Below, in pieces: positions 18,999 through 29,286 of a DNA stretch of 64,000 nucleotides; the first letter of the stretch is position 1; each line of letters begins with the position of its first letter. The notes beneath the pieces are model-generated. The model did no database searches. It was given only the letters and a program-made list of their open reading frames with translations, and was not told the DNA's origin. Source of the DNA: Actinacidiphila rubida (GTDB lineage: Bacteria; Actinomycetota; Actinomycetes; Streptomycetales; Streptomycetaceae); assembly GCF_900110255.1 (NCBI RefSeq), contig NZ_FODD01000001.1:62001-126000 (forward strand). The letters are read 5' to 3'. A program made the translations under genes and the position numbers.

Positions 18999-20141
18999 CT
19001 ACTTGTCGATGTCGCCGACGACGAAGAACATCGAGCCCAGGATCGCGACCATGTCGGCCACCAGCGTGCCCGGCAGCAGCACCGTCAGCGCCTGGATGTT
19101 GTTGAACGACGCCGAGCGCAGCTTCAGCCGGTACGGCGTCTTCTCGCCCTTGGACACCAGGTAGTAGCCGTTGAGGCCCAGCGGGTTCTCGGTCCAGGCG
19201 TAGGTGTGGCCCTCGGGAGCCTTCAGCACCTTCGGCAGGCGCTGGTTGATGGGGCCCGGGGGCAGCTCGGCCAGCCGGTCCAGGCAGGCGTCCGCGAGGT
19301 CCAGCGCGTTGCGCGTCTGCTCCAGCAGCACCTCGAAGCGGGCCAGGCAGTCGCCCTCGGTCCGCGTCACGACCTTCAGCACGTCGGCGAGTTCGCCGTA
19401 CGCGAGGTACGGCTCGTCGCGCCGCAGGTCGAAGTCGACGCCCGAGCCGCGGGCGATCGGCCCGCTCACGCCGAACGCGTGCACGTCCTGCCGGGACAGC
19501 ACGCCGACCCCGCGGGTGCGGCCGCGGAAGATCTCGTTGCCGAGCACCAGGTCGTCGAACCGGCCCATCCGCGAGCGCACCGACGCCACCGCGTGGCGGG
19601 CGCGCTCGGTCCAGCCGTTGGGCAGGTCCTCCTTGAGGCCGCCCACGCGGTTGAACATGTAGTGCATGCGGCCGCCGGAGACCTCCTCCATGACGTGCTG
19701 CAGCTCCTCGCGTTCGGTGAACGCGTAGAAGATCGGGGTGATCCCGCCCAGTTCCAGCGGGTACGAGCCGAGGAACATCAGGTGGTTGAGGACCCGGTTG
19801 AGCTCGGCGAGCAGGGTGCGGGTCCACACCGCGCGCTCGGGCACCTCCATGCCGAGCATCCGCTCGACGGCCAGCACGACGCCCAGCTCGTTGGAGAACG
19901 CGGACAGCCAGTCGTGCCGGTTCGCCAGCATGATGATCTGGCGGTAGTCGCGCGCCTCGAACAGCTTCTCCGCGCCGCGGTGCATGTAGCCCACGATCGG
20001 CTCGCAGCTCTGCACGCGCTCGCCGTCGAGCACCATCCGCAGCCGCAGCACGCCGTGGGTGGAGGGGTGCTGCGGGCCGATGTTCAGCACCATGTCGGTG
20101 CCCTCGGCGGCCCCGCCGACCCCGATCGTGGTCTCGGTCAT
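18999..20141 (-). CDS. nuoD: Orphan NADH-quinone oxidoreductase subunit D (NuoD paralogue)
   Basis: A 380-residue homologue of the 49-kDa complex I subunit, which lines the quinone pocket next to cluster N2. The signature [15 protein letters not shown], the HRGAEKL block (Arg55) and a second conserved Arg (Arg75 in NRHDW) are intact, and it ends in the family's FFVVGDIDK. No other nuo gene is nearby, so it is a stand-alone copy; actinomycetes often carry one apart from the main nuo operon. A MidA/NDUFAF7-type methyltransferase lies 1.6 kb away. Whether it joins complex I or another hydrogenase-like complex is unknown. Confidence 0.92.
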   Translation of the reverse strand: MTETTIGVGGAAEGTDMVLNIGPQHPSTHGVLRLRMVLDGERVQSCEPIVGYMHRGAEKLFEARDYRQIIMLANRHDWLSAFSNELGVVLAVERMLGMEVPERAVWTRTLLAELNRVLNHLMFLGSYPLELGGITPIFYAFTEREELQHVMEEVSGGRMHYMFNRVGGLKEDLPNGWTERARHAVASVRSRMGRFDDLVLGNEIFRGRTRGVGVLSRQDVHAFGVSGPIARGSGVDFDLRRDEPYLAYGELADVLKVVTRTEGDCLARFEVLLEQTRNALDLADACLDRLAELPPGPINQRLPKVLKAPEGHTYAWTENPLGLNGYYLVSKGEKTPYRLKLRSASFNNIQALTVLLPGTLVADMVAILGSMFFVVGDIDK

Positions 20142-20239
20142 GCCCCCATCCTCTCAGCCCCCGCGCGGTACGCCGACGGCGGAATCGCCAGGAGCGTGAC
20201 GGGTGGCAGGCGGCGATGCCGGGCGGGAAGAGTGGGGGC

Positions 20240-21253
<1,014 letters not shown>

Positions 21254-21763
21254 GAGGGGCTGCGCCGCTTCTACCGGCCGCGGGCCGGTGGTCCGGAGCG
21301 GACCGGTCTGCCCCTTGGGGGCGGGTGGCGGAGTGCGGCGCCATTGCGGGTGAGGGGTGCCCATCCGGGGGCGCGGGGTCCCCCAGCCTTCGGCCGGGAG
21401 GCGCCCCTAGCGCGGGTAACCGGCCACCGGCCGGTGGTCCGGAGCGGACCGGTCTGCCCCTTCGGGGCGGTGGGCGGAGTGCGGCGCCGCCGTGGCTGGC
21501 CGCGTTGGGGGCACCCCCGGACGGAGTCTGGGGGACCCCGCGCCCCTGATGGGGCGCACTGTTCTTCCGCGGTGGCCCTGTCCGGGCGGGGGCAACTCCC
21601 CGGGGCCCGGGGTCCCCCAGCCTTCGGCCGGGAGGCGCCCCCAGTGCGGGTAACCGGCCGCGGGCCGGTGGTCCGGAGTGGACCGGTCCGCCCCTTCGGG
21701 GGCGGGTGGCGGAGTGCGGCGCCGCCATAGCTGGGTCCGCCCCTTCGGGGCGGTGGGCGGCGG
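21254..21763. repeat. GC-rich hairpin repeat cluster downstream of the epimerase gene
   Basis: A 510-nt stretch with no supported gene, built from the same element as 3.1-3.8 kb. A long imperfect inverted repeat pairs 21507-21547 with 21601-21640; three or four copies of the GGCCGGTGGTCCGGAG segment and of GCCCCTTCGGGGC occur at about 21280-21330, 21420-21480, 21655-21700 and 21737-21752. It lies between convergent genes and may act as a terminator. Confidence 0.85.
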
Positions 21764-22792
21764 TCAGTCGAGGAGGGCCGCGCAGGCGGGGGTGACGGGC
21801 GTGGTGAGCCACAGGAACGTGCCGAGCGAGGCCGGGGAGAGCAGCTCCGCGGCCTCGGACGCGGCAGCCAGCCGGCGCACGTAGGCCGCGGGGTCGGTGG
21901 ACGCCAGGGAGAGCGGCGGGCGCGCCCCGGAGACCCCGAGCGCACGCAGCGCCGCGCGCTGCGTGCGCGCCGTCCCCGGCAGGGAGTCGAAGGCGACGTG
22001 AGCCGTCACGTCGCAGGAGCCGTCCGGCACGGGAAGGACCTGGCGCCCGCCGCGGTACCCGGTGAGCGTGCCCTCTTCCGGGCGGGACGCCACGATGTGG
22101 CCGTAGTCCACCGCCACGGCCAGCCCCGCGTCGAGCGAGGCGACCGCCTCCTGCCACGCGAGGTCGCGCGGCCGGCCGATCTCCGCCCGCCCGGCGCCGG
22201 GCTCCAGCGGCCACCACCGACGCAGCCACTCGGCGTCGTCCGTGTCCACCCCGGCGCCCAGGCGCTCCGCGCCGTCCCCCGGCCGCACCTCCAGGTAGCG
22301 GGTCTCGCCGGAGGGTGTGCGGACCGCCACGTCAAGGGGGACGTTGTCCAGCCACTCGTTGGCGAACAGCAGCCCGCGCGCGCCCCGCGGCGGCTCCGGG
22401 GTCCACGAGATCCGCGGGTCGAGTCCGGCGGGCCGCGCGGCCCGCTCCACCGCGTGGACCCGCACCCGCCGCAGCAGGTCGGCGTCCCGCGCGCGGAGCG
22501 CGTCCAGCACGCCCGCGGCCAGCTCGCCGCGCCCCGCGCCCATGTCGACGAAGTCCAGCGCGGAGGGGGTGCCGAGGGCCGTGTCCACCCGGCGCAGCAG
22601 TTCCGCGACCGCCCCGGCGAACAGCGGCGAGGCGTGCACCGAGGTGCGGAAGTGGTCCGCGGGTGCCTGCCGCACGAAGAACCCCTCGGGCCCGTACAGC
22701 GCGCGCTGCGTCGCGGCCCGCCACGGCAGCCACTCCGTGTTCACGCCGTGCACGCCATCTACACCGTTCACGCCGTTCACGCCGTCGCTCAC
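21764..22792 (-). CDS. SAM-dependent methyltransferase, MidA/NDUFAF7 family (DUF185)
   Basis: A 342-residue methyltransferase with the SAM-binding motif [31 protein letters not shown] and VAVDYGHI blocks of the MidA/NDUFAF7 family. The human relative dimethylates an arginine of NDUFS2, the NuoD homologue, during complex I assembly. A stand-alone NuoD gene lies 1.6 kb away on the same strand. The first about 18 residues are a Gly-Val-Asn/Asp repeat encoded by imperfect short repeats, so the true start could be later. The stop lies at the edge of the repeat cluster. Confidence 0.85.
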   Translation of the reverse strand: MSDGVNGVNGVDGVHGVNTEWLPWRAATQRALYGPEGFFVRQAPADHFRTSVHASPLFAGAVAELLRRVDTALGTPSALDFVDMGAGRGELAAGVLDALRARDADLLRRVRVHAVERAARPAGLDPRISWTPEPPRGARGLLFANEWLDNVPLDVAVRTPSGETRYLEVRPGDGAERLGAGVDTDDAEWLRRWWPLEPGAGRAEIGRPRDLAWQEAVASLDAGLAVAVDYGHIVASRPEEGTLTGYRGGRQVLPVPDGSCDVTAHVAFDSLPGTARTQRAALRALGVSGARPPLSLASTDPAAYVRRLAAASEAAELLSPASLGTFLWLTTPVTPACAALLD

Positions 22793-22936
22793 GCCGCCTA
22801 CCGTACGTGACGGCGGGCGTGGGACTCGTCACAGGGGAACCTTTGTGACCTGCCGGAGCGTCCCACGACCGGGCGCGTCGACAGCCGGGCCCGGTAGGGT
22901 TTCGGCGGCAGGCAGTACGAGGGAGTGGACAAGCGG

Positions 22937-23956
22937 ATGACGGCCGGACACGAGGGAACCCCCGAGAGCGACGACCCGTTCGCGTATCTCTACCGCTCCG
23001 AGGGCGGCGAGCAGGCGGACCCGGCGGCGGCTCAGCCGCGCCCGGCGAACCAGCCGCGCACCTCGTACAACCAGGTGCAGCGGGTCGGTGAGCGGCGCAG
23101 CCCCCAGCAGCCGCCGCAGGCGACCGGCGGGTACGGCTACCCGCCCCAGCAGTACGGCAACGGGGCGACGCAGGCGACGCAGCAGTACGGACAGCAGCAG
23201 TACGGGCAGCAGCAGTACGGAAACGGGGCCACCCAGCAGTACCAGCAGCAGCCCTACGGCGGGCAGCAGACGTACGAGGGCCAGCCGTCCGACGGCGGCC
23301 CGGGCGGCCGCCGCGGCGGGCACGGCGGTGACGGCGACGGCCCGAACCGCAAGGGCCTGCTGATCGGCGCGGTCGCGGTGGTGGCGGCCGTCGCGATCGG
23401 CATCGCCTTCGCGATGACCAACGGCTCCGGCGACAAGGGCGACAACGCCGGCGCCGGCAGGACCACCCCGCCGGTCGCGACGAGCGCGCCGACCACCGAC
23501 CCGACCCCGTCGGCCACGCCCTCGGACTTCGACTCCGGCAAGGTCGACGCCTCCACGCTGACCCTGGCGGGCGGCGCGAAGCAGAGCACCCAGTGGCCGG
23601 GCGCCGACGCGGCGAACGGCACCTACGTCGACGGCATGGGCGCGCCCGGCGCGTCCGTGCTGTGGAACGTCACCGTGCCCGAGGACGGCGCGTACACGTT
23701 CTTCATCAGCTACGGGAACGCCGGCGCCGACGCCAACCTGGCCCTGGCGGTCAACGCCAAGCCCCGCACGGACATGGTCAACCTGCGGAACTACGGCAGC
23801 TACACGGACTGGTCCAAGGCGTGGGACAACCACACCTACTCGTGGGTGGACCTGAAGAAGGGTGCCAACACCCTGTCGCTGACGTGCCTGCCGACGAAGA
23901 ACTGCGGTGTGAACATCGACCAGGTGTGGCTCAAGCAGGGCCAGGTCAAGAAGTAG
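22937..23956 (+). CDS. Membrane-anchored protein with C-terminal carbohydrate-binding module
   Basis: A 339-residue protein. The N-terminal about 130 residues are cytoplasmic, Gln/Tyr/Gly-rich low complexity with repeated QQYG motifs; one transmembrane helix follows (about 140-162), then a Thr/Pro linker and a C-terminal beta-sandwich resembling family 35 carbohydrate-binding modules (SVLWNVTVPEDGAYTFFISYGN, SWVDLKKGANTLSL, CGVNIDQVWL). The binding domain is outside the cell. No catalytic domain is present. ATG at 22937 is chosen; GTG at 22925 is possible but sits too close to its ribosome site. It abuts the amino-sugar genes. Confidence 0.8.
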   Translation: MTAGHEGTPESDDPFAYLYRSEGGEQADPAAAQPRPANQPRTSYNQVQRVGERRSPQQPPQATGGYGYPPQQYGNGATQATQQYGQQQYGQQQYGNGATQQYQQQPYGGQQTYEGQPSDGGPGGRRGGHGGDGDGPNRKGLLIGAVAVVAAVAIGIAFAMTNGSGDKGDNAGAGRTTPPVATSAPTTDPTPSATPSDFDSGKVDASTLTLAGGAKQSTQWPGADAANGTYVDGMGAPGASVLWNVTVPEDGAYTFFISYGNAGADANLALAVNAKPRTDMVNLRNYGSYTDWSKAWDNHTYSWVDLKKGANTLSLTCLPTKNCGVNIDQVWLKQGQVKK

Positions 23957-23986
23957 CGGGCGGCAGGTGGGCGGCGCCCGCGGACC

Positions 23987-24922
23987 TCAGGCGTCCGCGA
24001 CGACCTTCACCTGCGCCAGCAGGTCCTCGTAGACCGCGCGGTCGTACTCGCCGGCCGCCGGCGCCACCACGGTCGCCGCGGACAGGGCGACCGCCCGGGC
24101 CAGCCGCTGCGGCCACGGCAGCTCCTCCACCACGCCGGACAGCAGGCCGGCCACCGCGGAGTCCCCCGCGCCCGTGGGATTGCCCGACAGCCGTCCCGGC
24201 GGCACCGCATGCCACACGCCCTCCTCGGCGACCGCCAGCATCCCCTCGGCGCCCAGCGAGGCGGCCACCGCGCGCGCCCCGCGCCGCCGCGCGTCCCGGG
24301 CGGCCCTGGCGGGCTCGGAGAAGCCCGTGAGGCCGGCCAGCTCGTCGGCGTTGGGCTTGATCAGGTCGGGCCGGGCCGCCAGGCCCCGCCGCAGCGGCTC
24401 GCCGCTGGTGTCCAGCAGCACGAACACCCCCGCCGCCCGCGCCTCGCGCACCAGGTCGGCGTAGGCGCCGACGGGCACTCCCGGCGGGAGGCTGCCGCAC
24501 AGCGCCACCGCGCCGGCCTCGCCGGAGCCCAGCAGCCCGCGGTAGACGTCGACGAAGGACGCCCACTCGGCGGGGCTGACGGTCGGGCCGGGCTCGTTGA
24601 ACATCGTGGTGTCGCCGGTCGCGGCGTCCACCACGGCCACCGTCCTGCGGGTCGCGCCCGCGGTCGGCACCAGCGCGTCGGTGAGCAGGTCGGCGCGGGT
24701 CGCGGCGGCCAGGCGGCGGCGCAGTTCCTCGCCGGACGTGCCGCCGGCGAAGCCCGTGACGGCCGTGCGGTGCCCGAGGCCGGCCAGCACCCGGGCGACG
24801 TTCAGCCCCTTGCCGCCGGGCCGCTCGGCTATGTCGAGGACCCGGTGGGTGGTGTGCGGGCGCAGCGACGGGACCCGGTAGGTCACATCGAGTGCGGCGT
24901 TCAGCGTGACGGTGATGATCAC
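23987..24922 (-). CDS. PfkB-family sugar kinase (1-phosphofructokinase-like)
   Basis: A 311-residue ribokinase-fold kinase with the glycine-rich first signature GGKGLNVARVLAGLG and the second signature NPTGAGDSAVAGLL containing the catalytic Asp. Overall layout resembles 1-phosphofructokinase/tagatose-6-phosphate kinase. Located directly downstream of nagA and a ROK kinase, it probably phosphorylates a sugar phosphate from amino-sugar breakdown. GTG at 24922 matches the family start VIITVTLNAALD; no strong ribosome site is seen. The substrate needs biochemical proof. Confidence 0.85.
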   Translation of the reverse strand: MIITVTLNAALDVTYRVPSLRPHTTHRVLDIAERPGGKGLNVARVLAGLGHRTAVTGFAGGTSGEELRRRLAAATRADLLTDALVPTAGATRRTVAVVDAATGDTTMFNEPGPTVSPAEWASFVDVYRGLLGSGEAGAVALCGSLPPGVPVGAYADLVREARAAGVFVLLDTSGEPLRRGLAARPDLIKPNADELAGLTGFSEPARAARDARRRGARAVAASLGAEGMLAVAEEGVWHAVPPGRLSGNPTGAGDSAVAGLLSGVVEELPWPQRLARAVALSAATVVAPAAGEYDRAVYEDLLAQVKVVADA

Positions 24923-25084
24923 CTGTCGATGATGGCAAAACAACGGCGGCCAGCCCAGAGCGGGCCGACCGCCTTTACCCACACGTTTCCCGTAGGGAGG
25001 GCGGACGCGGCCGGGGTGTTCCCTGTGCCCCGTTATGTCGGGCGGGCCCCGGCGAAGGGGCCCGCGCGCCCGCCCGGCCGGCCG

Positions 25085-26269
25085 TCACACCGGCTCGACG
25101 ACCCACTCGCCCTTGCGCATCACACCGACCAGGTCGTACGCCTCGTCCAGCACCACCAGGTCGGCGTCCTTGCCGGGCTCCAGCGTGCCGATCCGGTCCG
25201 ACAGGCCCAGCAGGCGGGCCGGGTTGACGGAGATGGCCTGCACGGCGTCGGTCAGCGCCAGCCCGTCGACGGTCACGGCGCGCTTGAACGCGGTGTCCAG
25301 GGTGAGCGTGGAGCCCGCGATGGAGCCGCCCTCGACCAGGCGGGCGACGCCCTCGAGGACCTCGACCTTCATCGGGCCCAGGTCGTACATGCCGTCGCCG
25401 AAGCCGGCCGCGTCCATCGCGTCGGTGATGAACGCGACGCGGCCCGCGCCCGCGCTGCCGAAGGCGAGTTCGAGGACCGCGGGGTGCAGGTGCACGCCGT
25501 CGTTGATCAGCTCGACGGTGACCCGCTCGTCCTCCAGCAGGGCCGCGATCGGGCCGGGCTGGCGGTGCTGGAGCGGCGGCATCGCGTTGAACAGGTGCGT
25601 GGCGACGGTCGCGCCGGCGTCGATGGCCTCGCGGGTCTGCTCGTAGCTGCCGTCGGTGTGGCCGATCGCGGCGATCACGCCGAGGTCGGCGAGCAGCCGC
25701 ACCGACTCGATGCCGCCGGGCAGTTCGGCCGCCAGGGTGACCATGCGGACCGCGCCGCGACCGGCCTCGACGAGCTTGCGCACATCGGCCGGGTCGGGGT
25801 TGCGCAGCAGCCCCTCGTCGTGGGCGCCCTTGCGGCACGGGGAGATGAACGGGCCCTCGTAGTGGATGCCGGCCAGGTCGCCCTGCTCGACGAGTTCGGA
25901 CAGCAGGCCCGCCTGGCGGGAGAGGGCGTCCAGGCTCTCGGTGACGGTGGAGGCGACGACCGTGGTGGTGCCGTGCCGGCGGTGGGTGCGCACGCCGGTG
26001 AGGATGTCCTCGGCGCCGCCGGAGGTGAAGGACGCGCCGCCGCCGCCGTGGTTGTGGAGGTCCACGAAGCCGGGGACGATCGTGTACCCGCGGCCCGACA
26101 GGTCCACGGTCGTCCGGCCCTCGGCGGAGGCGCCGTCGGCGCCGGCCGGCGGCTCGGCGGCGATCCGGGTGCCCTCGACGGTCAGCCGGCCCCCGTCCAC
26201 CACTCCTGACGGCAGGACCACACGGGCACCGGCGAGGACCGTGCGGTGCGTTGTCGTTACGGGAGCCAT
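25085..26269 (-). CDS. nagA: N-acetylglucosamine-6-phosphate deacetylase
   Basis: A 394-residue amidohydrolase that deacetylates GlcNAc-6-P to glucosamine-6-P. Metal and substrate motifs are FVDLHNHGGGG, HLFNAMPPLQHR, NDGVHLHP and the catalytic Asp in FITDAMDAAG. The ATG overlaps the stop of the upstream kinase gene (TGATG on the minus strand), so the two are coupled. In Streptomyces this step generates glucosamine-6-P, the effector that releases DasR from DNA. Confidence 0.95.
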   Translation of the reverse strand: MAPVTTTHRTVLAGARVVLPSGVVDGGRLTVEGTRIAAEPPAGADGASAEGRTTVDLSGRGYTIVPGFVDLHNHGGGGASFTSGGAEDILTGVRTHRRHGTTTVVASTVTESLDALSRQAGLLSELVEQGDLAGIHYEGPFISPCRKGAHDEGLLRNPDPADVRKLVEAGRGAVRMVTLAAELPGGIESVRLLADLGVIAAIGHTDGSYEQTREAIDAGATVATHLFNAMPPLQHRQPGPIAALLEDERVTVELINDGVHLHPAVLELAFGSAGAGRVAFITDAMDAAGFGDGMYDLGPMKVEVLEGVARLVEGGSIAGSTLTLDTAFKRAVTVDGLALTDAVQAISVNPARLLGLSDRIGTLEPGKDADLVVLDEAYDLVGVMRKGEWVVEPV

Positions 26270-27201
26270 CAGGCCGTTACCTCCACGGAGATCAGATCCC
26301 AGGCGAGCAGGCCCGCACCCAGGCATCCTGCGGTGTCCCCGAGGGCGGCGGGGACGATGAGGGGGAGTTTCTGGAACGTGATGCGCGCCTCGACGGCCGC
26401 GCGCAGCGGTCCGAAGAGGGTGTCCCCGGCTTCGGCGAGTCCGCCGCCGATGATGAGCACCCGGGGGTCCAGCAGGGTGAGTCCGGTCACCAGACCGGCG
26501 GCGAGCGCGTCGACCGCGTCGCGCCAGACCTCGATCGCGGCGGGGTCGCCGGCCTCCACGGCCCGCGCGCAGGCGGCGGCGTCGGCCTCCGGGTCGCCGC
26601 TGGCGGCGGCCCAGGCGCGGGAGACGGCGCCGGCCGAGGCCAGCGTCTCCAGGCAGCCCCGCTGGCCGCAGTTGCACGGCGGCCCGTCGGGCCGGACCAC
26701 GATGTGGCCGATCTCGCCCGCGTAGCCGTGCGCGCCCGCCTCGATCCGCCCCTCGATGCCGATGGCCCCGGCGATGCCGGTGCCCAGCGGCAGGAAGAGG
26801 AAGCGGTCGGCGCCGTTGCCCGCGCCGATCCGGCCCTCGGCCAGGCCGCCGGTGCGCACGTCGTGGCCGAGCGCGACCGGGACCCCGCCGAGCCGCTCGG
26901 AGAGCAGGTCGCGCAGCGGCACGTCCTTCCAGCCGAGGTTGGCCGCGTACACGGCGATGCCCGCGCGGTCGTCGACGATGCCGGGCACGGCGACGCCGGC
27001 CGCGGCGGCCGGCTCCCCGTACTCCTTCATGCCGTGGTCGCGCAGGTCGGCGGCGAAGTCGAGGATCGCGGTGACCACCGCGTCGGGACCGCGTTCCCGG
27101 CCGGTGGGACGGCGTGCCTGGTGGAGCAGGGTGCCGTCCGCGGCGACCAGGGCGGCCTTCATCCCGGTGCCGCCCACATCGAGGGCGATGACATGTCTCA
27201 C
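26269..27201 (-). CDS. ROK-family N-acetylglucosamine/glucose kinase
   Basis: A 310-residue ROK kinase. The ATP-binding start ALDVGGTGMKAAL, the substrate loop with EIGHIVV and the zinc motif CNCGQRGCLE are complete, and there is no N-terminal HTH, so it is a kinase, not a repressor. Coupled to nagA, it very probably phosphorylates GlcNAc. GTG at 27201 begins the family sequence; the GGAGGAG upstream is about 17 nt away, which is long. The promoter region contains a DasR-like site. Confidence 0.9.
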   Translation of the reverse strand: MRHVIALDVGGTGMKAALVAADGTLLHQARRPTGRERGPDAVVTAILDFAADLRDHGMKEYGEPAAAAGVAVPGIVDDRAGIAVYAANLGWKDVPLRDLLSERLGGVPVALGHDVRTGGLAEGRIGAGNGADRFLFLPLGTGIAGAIGIEGRIEAGAHGYAGEIGHIVVRPDGPPCNCGQRGCLETLASAGAVSRAWAAASGDPEADAAACARAVEAGDPAAIEVWRDAVDALAAGLVTGLTLLDPRVLIIGGGLAEAGDTLFGPLRAAVEARITFQKLPLIVPAALGDTAGCLGAGLLAWDLISVEVTA

Positions 27202-27229
27202 GGGGTACAGTCTCTCGTCTCCTCCCCAG

Positions 27230-27245
27230 AAAGGTCTAGTCCACT
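27230..27245. promoter_or_regulatory. Putative DasR operator (dre)
   Basis: AAAGGTCTAGTCCACT matches the dre consensus ACTGGTCTAGACCACT at 13 of 16 positions. It lies between the divergent kinase-nagA operon and the sugar-binding lipoprotein gene, 29-44 nt before the kinase start, as expected for a GlcNAc-responsive DasR site. Confidence 0.8.
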
Positions 27246-27423
27246 CGGCGGGGAAGATCGGTCGCGCCCAACGGGGGCGCGGGCAGCGGCCGCCGCGGGG
27301 GACCCGCTGGCGAAGCGAGTTCACTCATGGTGTAGACGTTGGCTCAAGGTGTGGGGAAGACTCGACGCTTCCGTAGGCGGATGCGCAACGCAGAACGCCC
27401 GTAGTCATAAGGCGGTAGGAACG

Positions 27424-28713
27424 GTGCAGCGGCGACGACTTCTCGGGTTGGCGGCGGCGGGCGTGGCGTCCGTGCTGGCGGCCACCACCCTCAGCGCGTG
27501 CGGTGGCAGCAGTTCACTGAGCGGGAACGTCACGGTGCACATGGTCGCCGCCGACTACGGTGATCCCAAGACGCACAACAGCTCCACCGAGTACTGGAAC
27601 TCGCTGGCCGCCGCCTTCGAGAAGCAGAACCCGAAGATCAAGGTCGACGTGCAGGTCCTCAGCTGGGACGTCGTCGACGACAAGGTCGCCCAGATGGTCA
27701 AGGCCGGCAGCCCGCCGGACATCGCGCAGATCGGCTCCTACGCCTCCTACGCCGCCGCGGGCCAGCTGTACAGCGCCGACGACCTGTTCACCGTCAGCGA
27801 GCAGTCGGACTTCCTGCCCGCGCTGTCCGACGCCGGTTCCGTCGACCGCACCCAGTACGGCATACCGTGGGTCTCCAGCTCCCGGATGTTCTTCTACAAC
27901 AAGAAGCTCTTCGAGCAGGCCGGCATCACCTCCGCGCCGCAGACGTGGACCGACGTCGAGCAGGACGCGAAGGCCCTCAAGGCCAACGGCGTGAAGGTCC
28001 CCTACGGTCTGCCGCTGGGCACCGAGGAGGCGCAGGCCGAGGCCCTGATGTGGATGCTCGGCGACGAGGGCGGCTACACCGACACCGTCGGCAGCTACAC
28101 CTTCGACTCCGCGGCGAACGTCGACACCTTCGACTGGCTGAAGAAGCACCTCGTGCAGCCCGGCCTGGTGCAGGCCACCGACCCGGCCAAGACCAACCGC
28201 CGCGACGTCTTCACCGCCTTCCTCGACGGCCACGCCGGCATGATCATGGGCCACCCGACGCTGCTCGCGCAGGCCAAGGCCAACCACATCGACGTGGGCG
28301 TCGCCGCGCTGCCGGGCAAGCAGGGCCCGTCCACCGACACCCTCGGTGTCGCCGACTGGATGATGGCGTTCAAGCAGAACGGCAAGAAGGAAGCGGACGG
28401 CAAGTTCCTGCAGTTCGTGTACCAGGAGAAGAACGCGGTCAAGTTCCTCGACGAGTACGGGCTGCTGCCGGTGACCACCTCCGCGCTGCAGACCATGCAG
28501 GACGACCCCAAGTACGCGGACCTCAAGAAGTTCCTGGCCCTGCTGCCCGACGCGGTCTTCTACCCTGTCAACAAGACCTCGTGGGGCCCGGTCAGCGACG
28601 AGGTGAAGCGGAGCATCGGCCAGGCCGTGCACGCCGACCCCAAGGACGTGCTGTCCAAGCTGCAGGTCGACGCCTCGGGGCTGGACAACGCCCAGAAGTC
28701 GGCGCAGAAGTAA
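27424..28713 (+). CDS. Extracellular sugar-binding lipoprotein of an ABC importer
   Basis: A 429-residue family 1 solute-binding protein. Residues 1-24 form a signal with arginines (VQRRRLLGLAAAG) and a lipobox LSAC, so it is lipid-anchored outside. The body matches sugar-binding proteins (IPWVSSSRMFFYNKKLFEQAGI, GVADWMMAFKQNGKK). GTG at 27424 has GTAGGAAC just before it. No permease or ATPase genes follow, so it must work with components encoded elsewhere, perhaps the shared MsiK ATPase known in Streptomyces. The dre site upstream ties it to amino-sugar supply. Confidence 0.9.
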   Translation: MQRRRLLGLAAAGVASVLAATTLSACGGSSSLSGNVTVHMVAADYGDPKTHNSSTEYWNSLAAAFEKQNPKIKVDVQVLSWDVVDDKVAQMVKAGSPPDIAQIGSYASYAAAGQLYSADDLFTVSEQSDFLPALSDAGSVDRTQYGIPWVSSSRMFFYNKKLFEQAGITSAPQTWTDVEQDAKALKANGVKVPYGLPLGTEEAQAEALMWMLGDEGGYTDTVGSYTFDSAANVDTFDWLKKHLVQPGLVQATDPAKTNRRDVFTAFLDGHAGMIMGHPTLLAQAKANHIDVGVAALPGKQGPSTDTLGVADWMMAFKQNGKKEADGKFLQFVYQEKNAVKFLDEYGLLPVTTSALQTMQDDPKYADLKKFLALLPDAVFYPVNKTSWGPVSDEVKRSIGQAVHADPKDVLSKLQVDASGLDNAQKSAQK

Positions 28714-28769
28714 CCGCGGACCCGGGGCCCGGGCCCGCGCGGTGAGCGCGGGCCCCGGAAGGTGACGGC

Positions 28770-29111
28770 ATGAGCGACGAGCGGCCCCGCAGCGGGTCGG
28801 ACGAGAACCCGCTGTCCGGCGCGGCCGCCAGTGCCGCCGGTGCCGGCGGCGAGCCGGGCGGCGCCGAGCCCGGGAGTGGGTCGGGCAGGGAGCTGTCCGA
28901 GCGCGACCGGGCGGTGCTCGACATCGCGGGCCGCACCTGGACCGGGCCCGGCCCCCGCGAACGGGCGATACGCGAGCGCCTCGACCTCTCGCCGACCGCG
29001 TACTTCCAGCTGCTCAACGCCCTGATCGACGACCCGCGCGCGCTGCGGCACGCCCCCGTCACCGTCAACCGCCTGCGGGCCGAGCGCGACCGCCAGCGCG
29101 CCGCGCGCTAG
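28770..29111 (+). CDS. DUF3263 protein
   Basis: A 113-residue small protein. The N-terminal 40 residues are Gly/Ser/Ala-rich; the C-terminal part (ELSERDRAVLDIAGRTWTGPG to the LSPTAYFQLLNALIDD block) is the actinobacterial DUF3263 domain, which resembles a helix-turn-helix. Function is unknown; DNA binding is a guess. Confidence 0.85.
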   Translation: MSDERPRSGSDENPLSGAAASAAGAGGEPGGAEPGSGSGRELSERDRAVLDIAGRTWTGPGPRERAIRERLDLSPTAYFQLLNALIDDPRALRHAPVTVNRLRAERDRQRAAR

Positions 29112-29286
29112 CCCCCGGACGGCGGCCGGACGGCCCCCGGACGGCCGCGGGGCAGCCTGCGGGCAGCGGCGGGGCGACCTGGAGGCGGCCGCCGGGCATC
29201 AGCCGGGCAGGCGCGACCGGCGCGTCCCGCGGACGTGCGCCCGTACGCCGGGCGTGCGCCCGCCCCGCGCGGGTAGGGTCGGCAGC

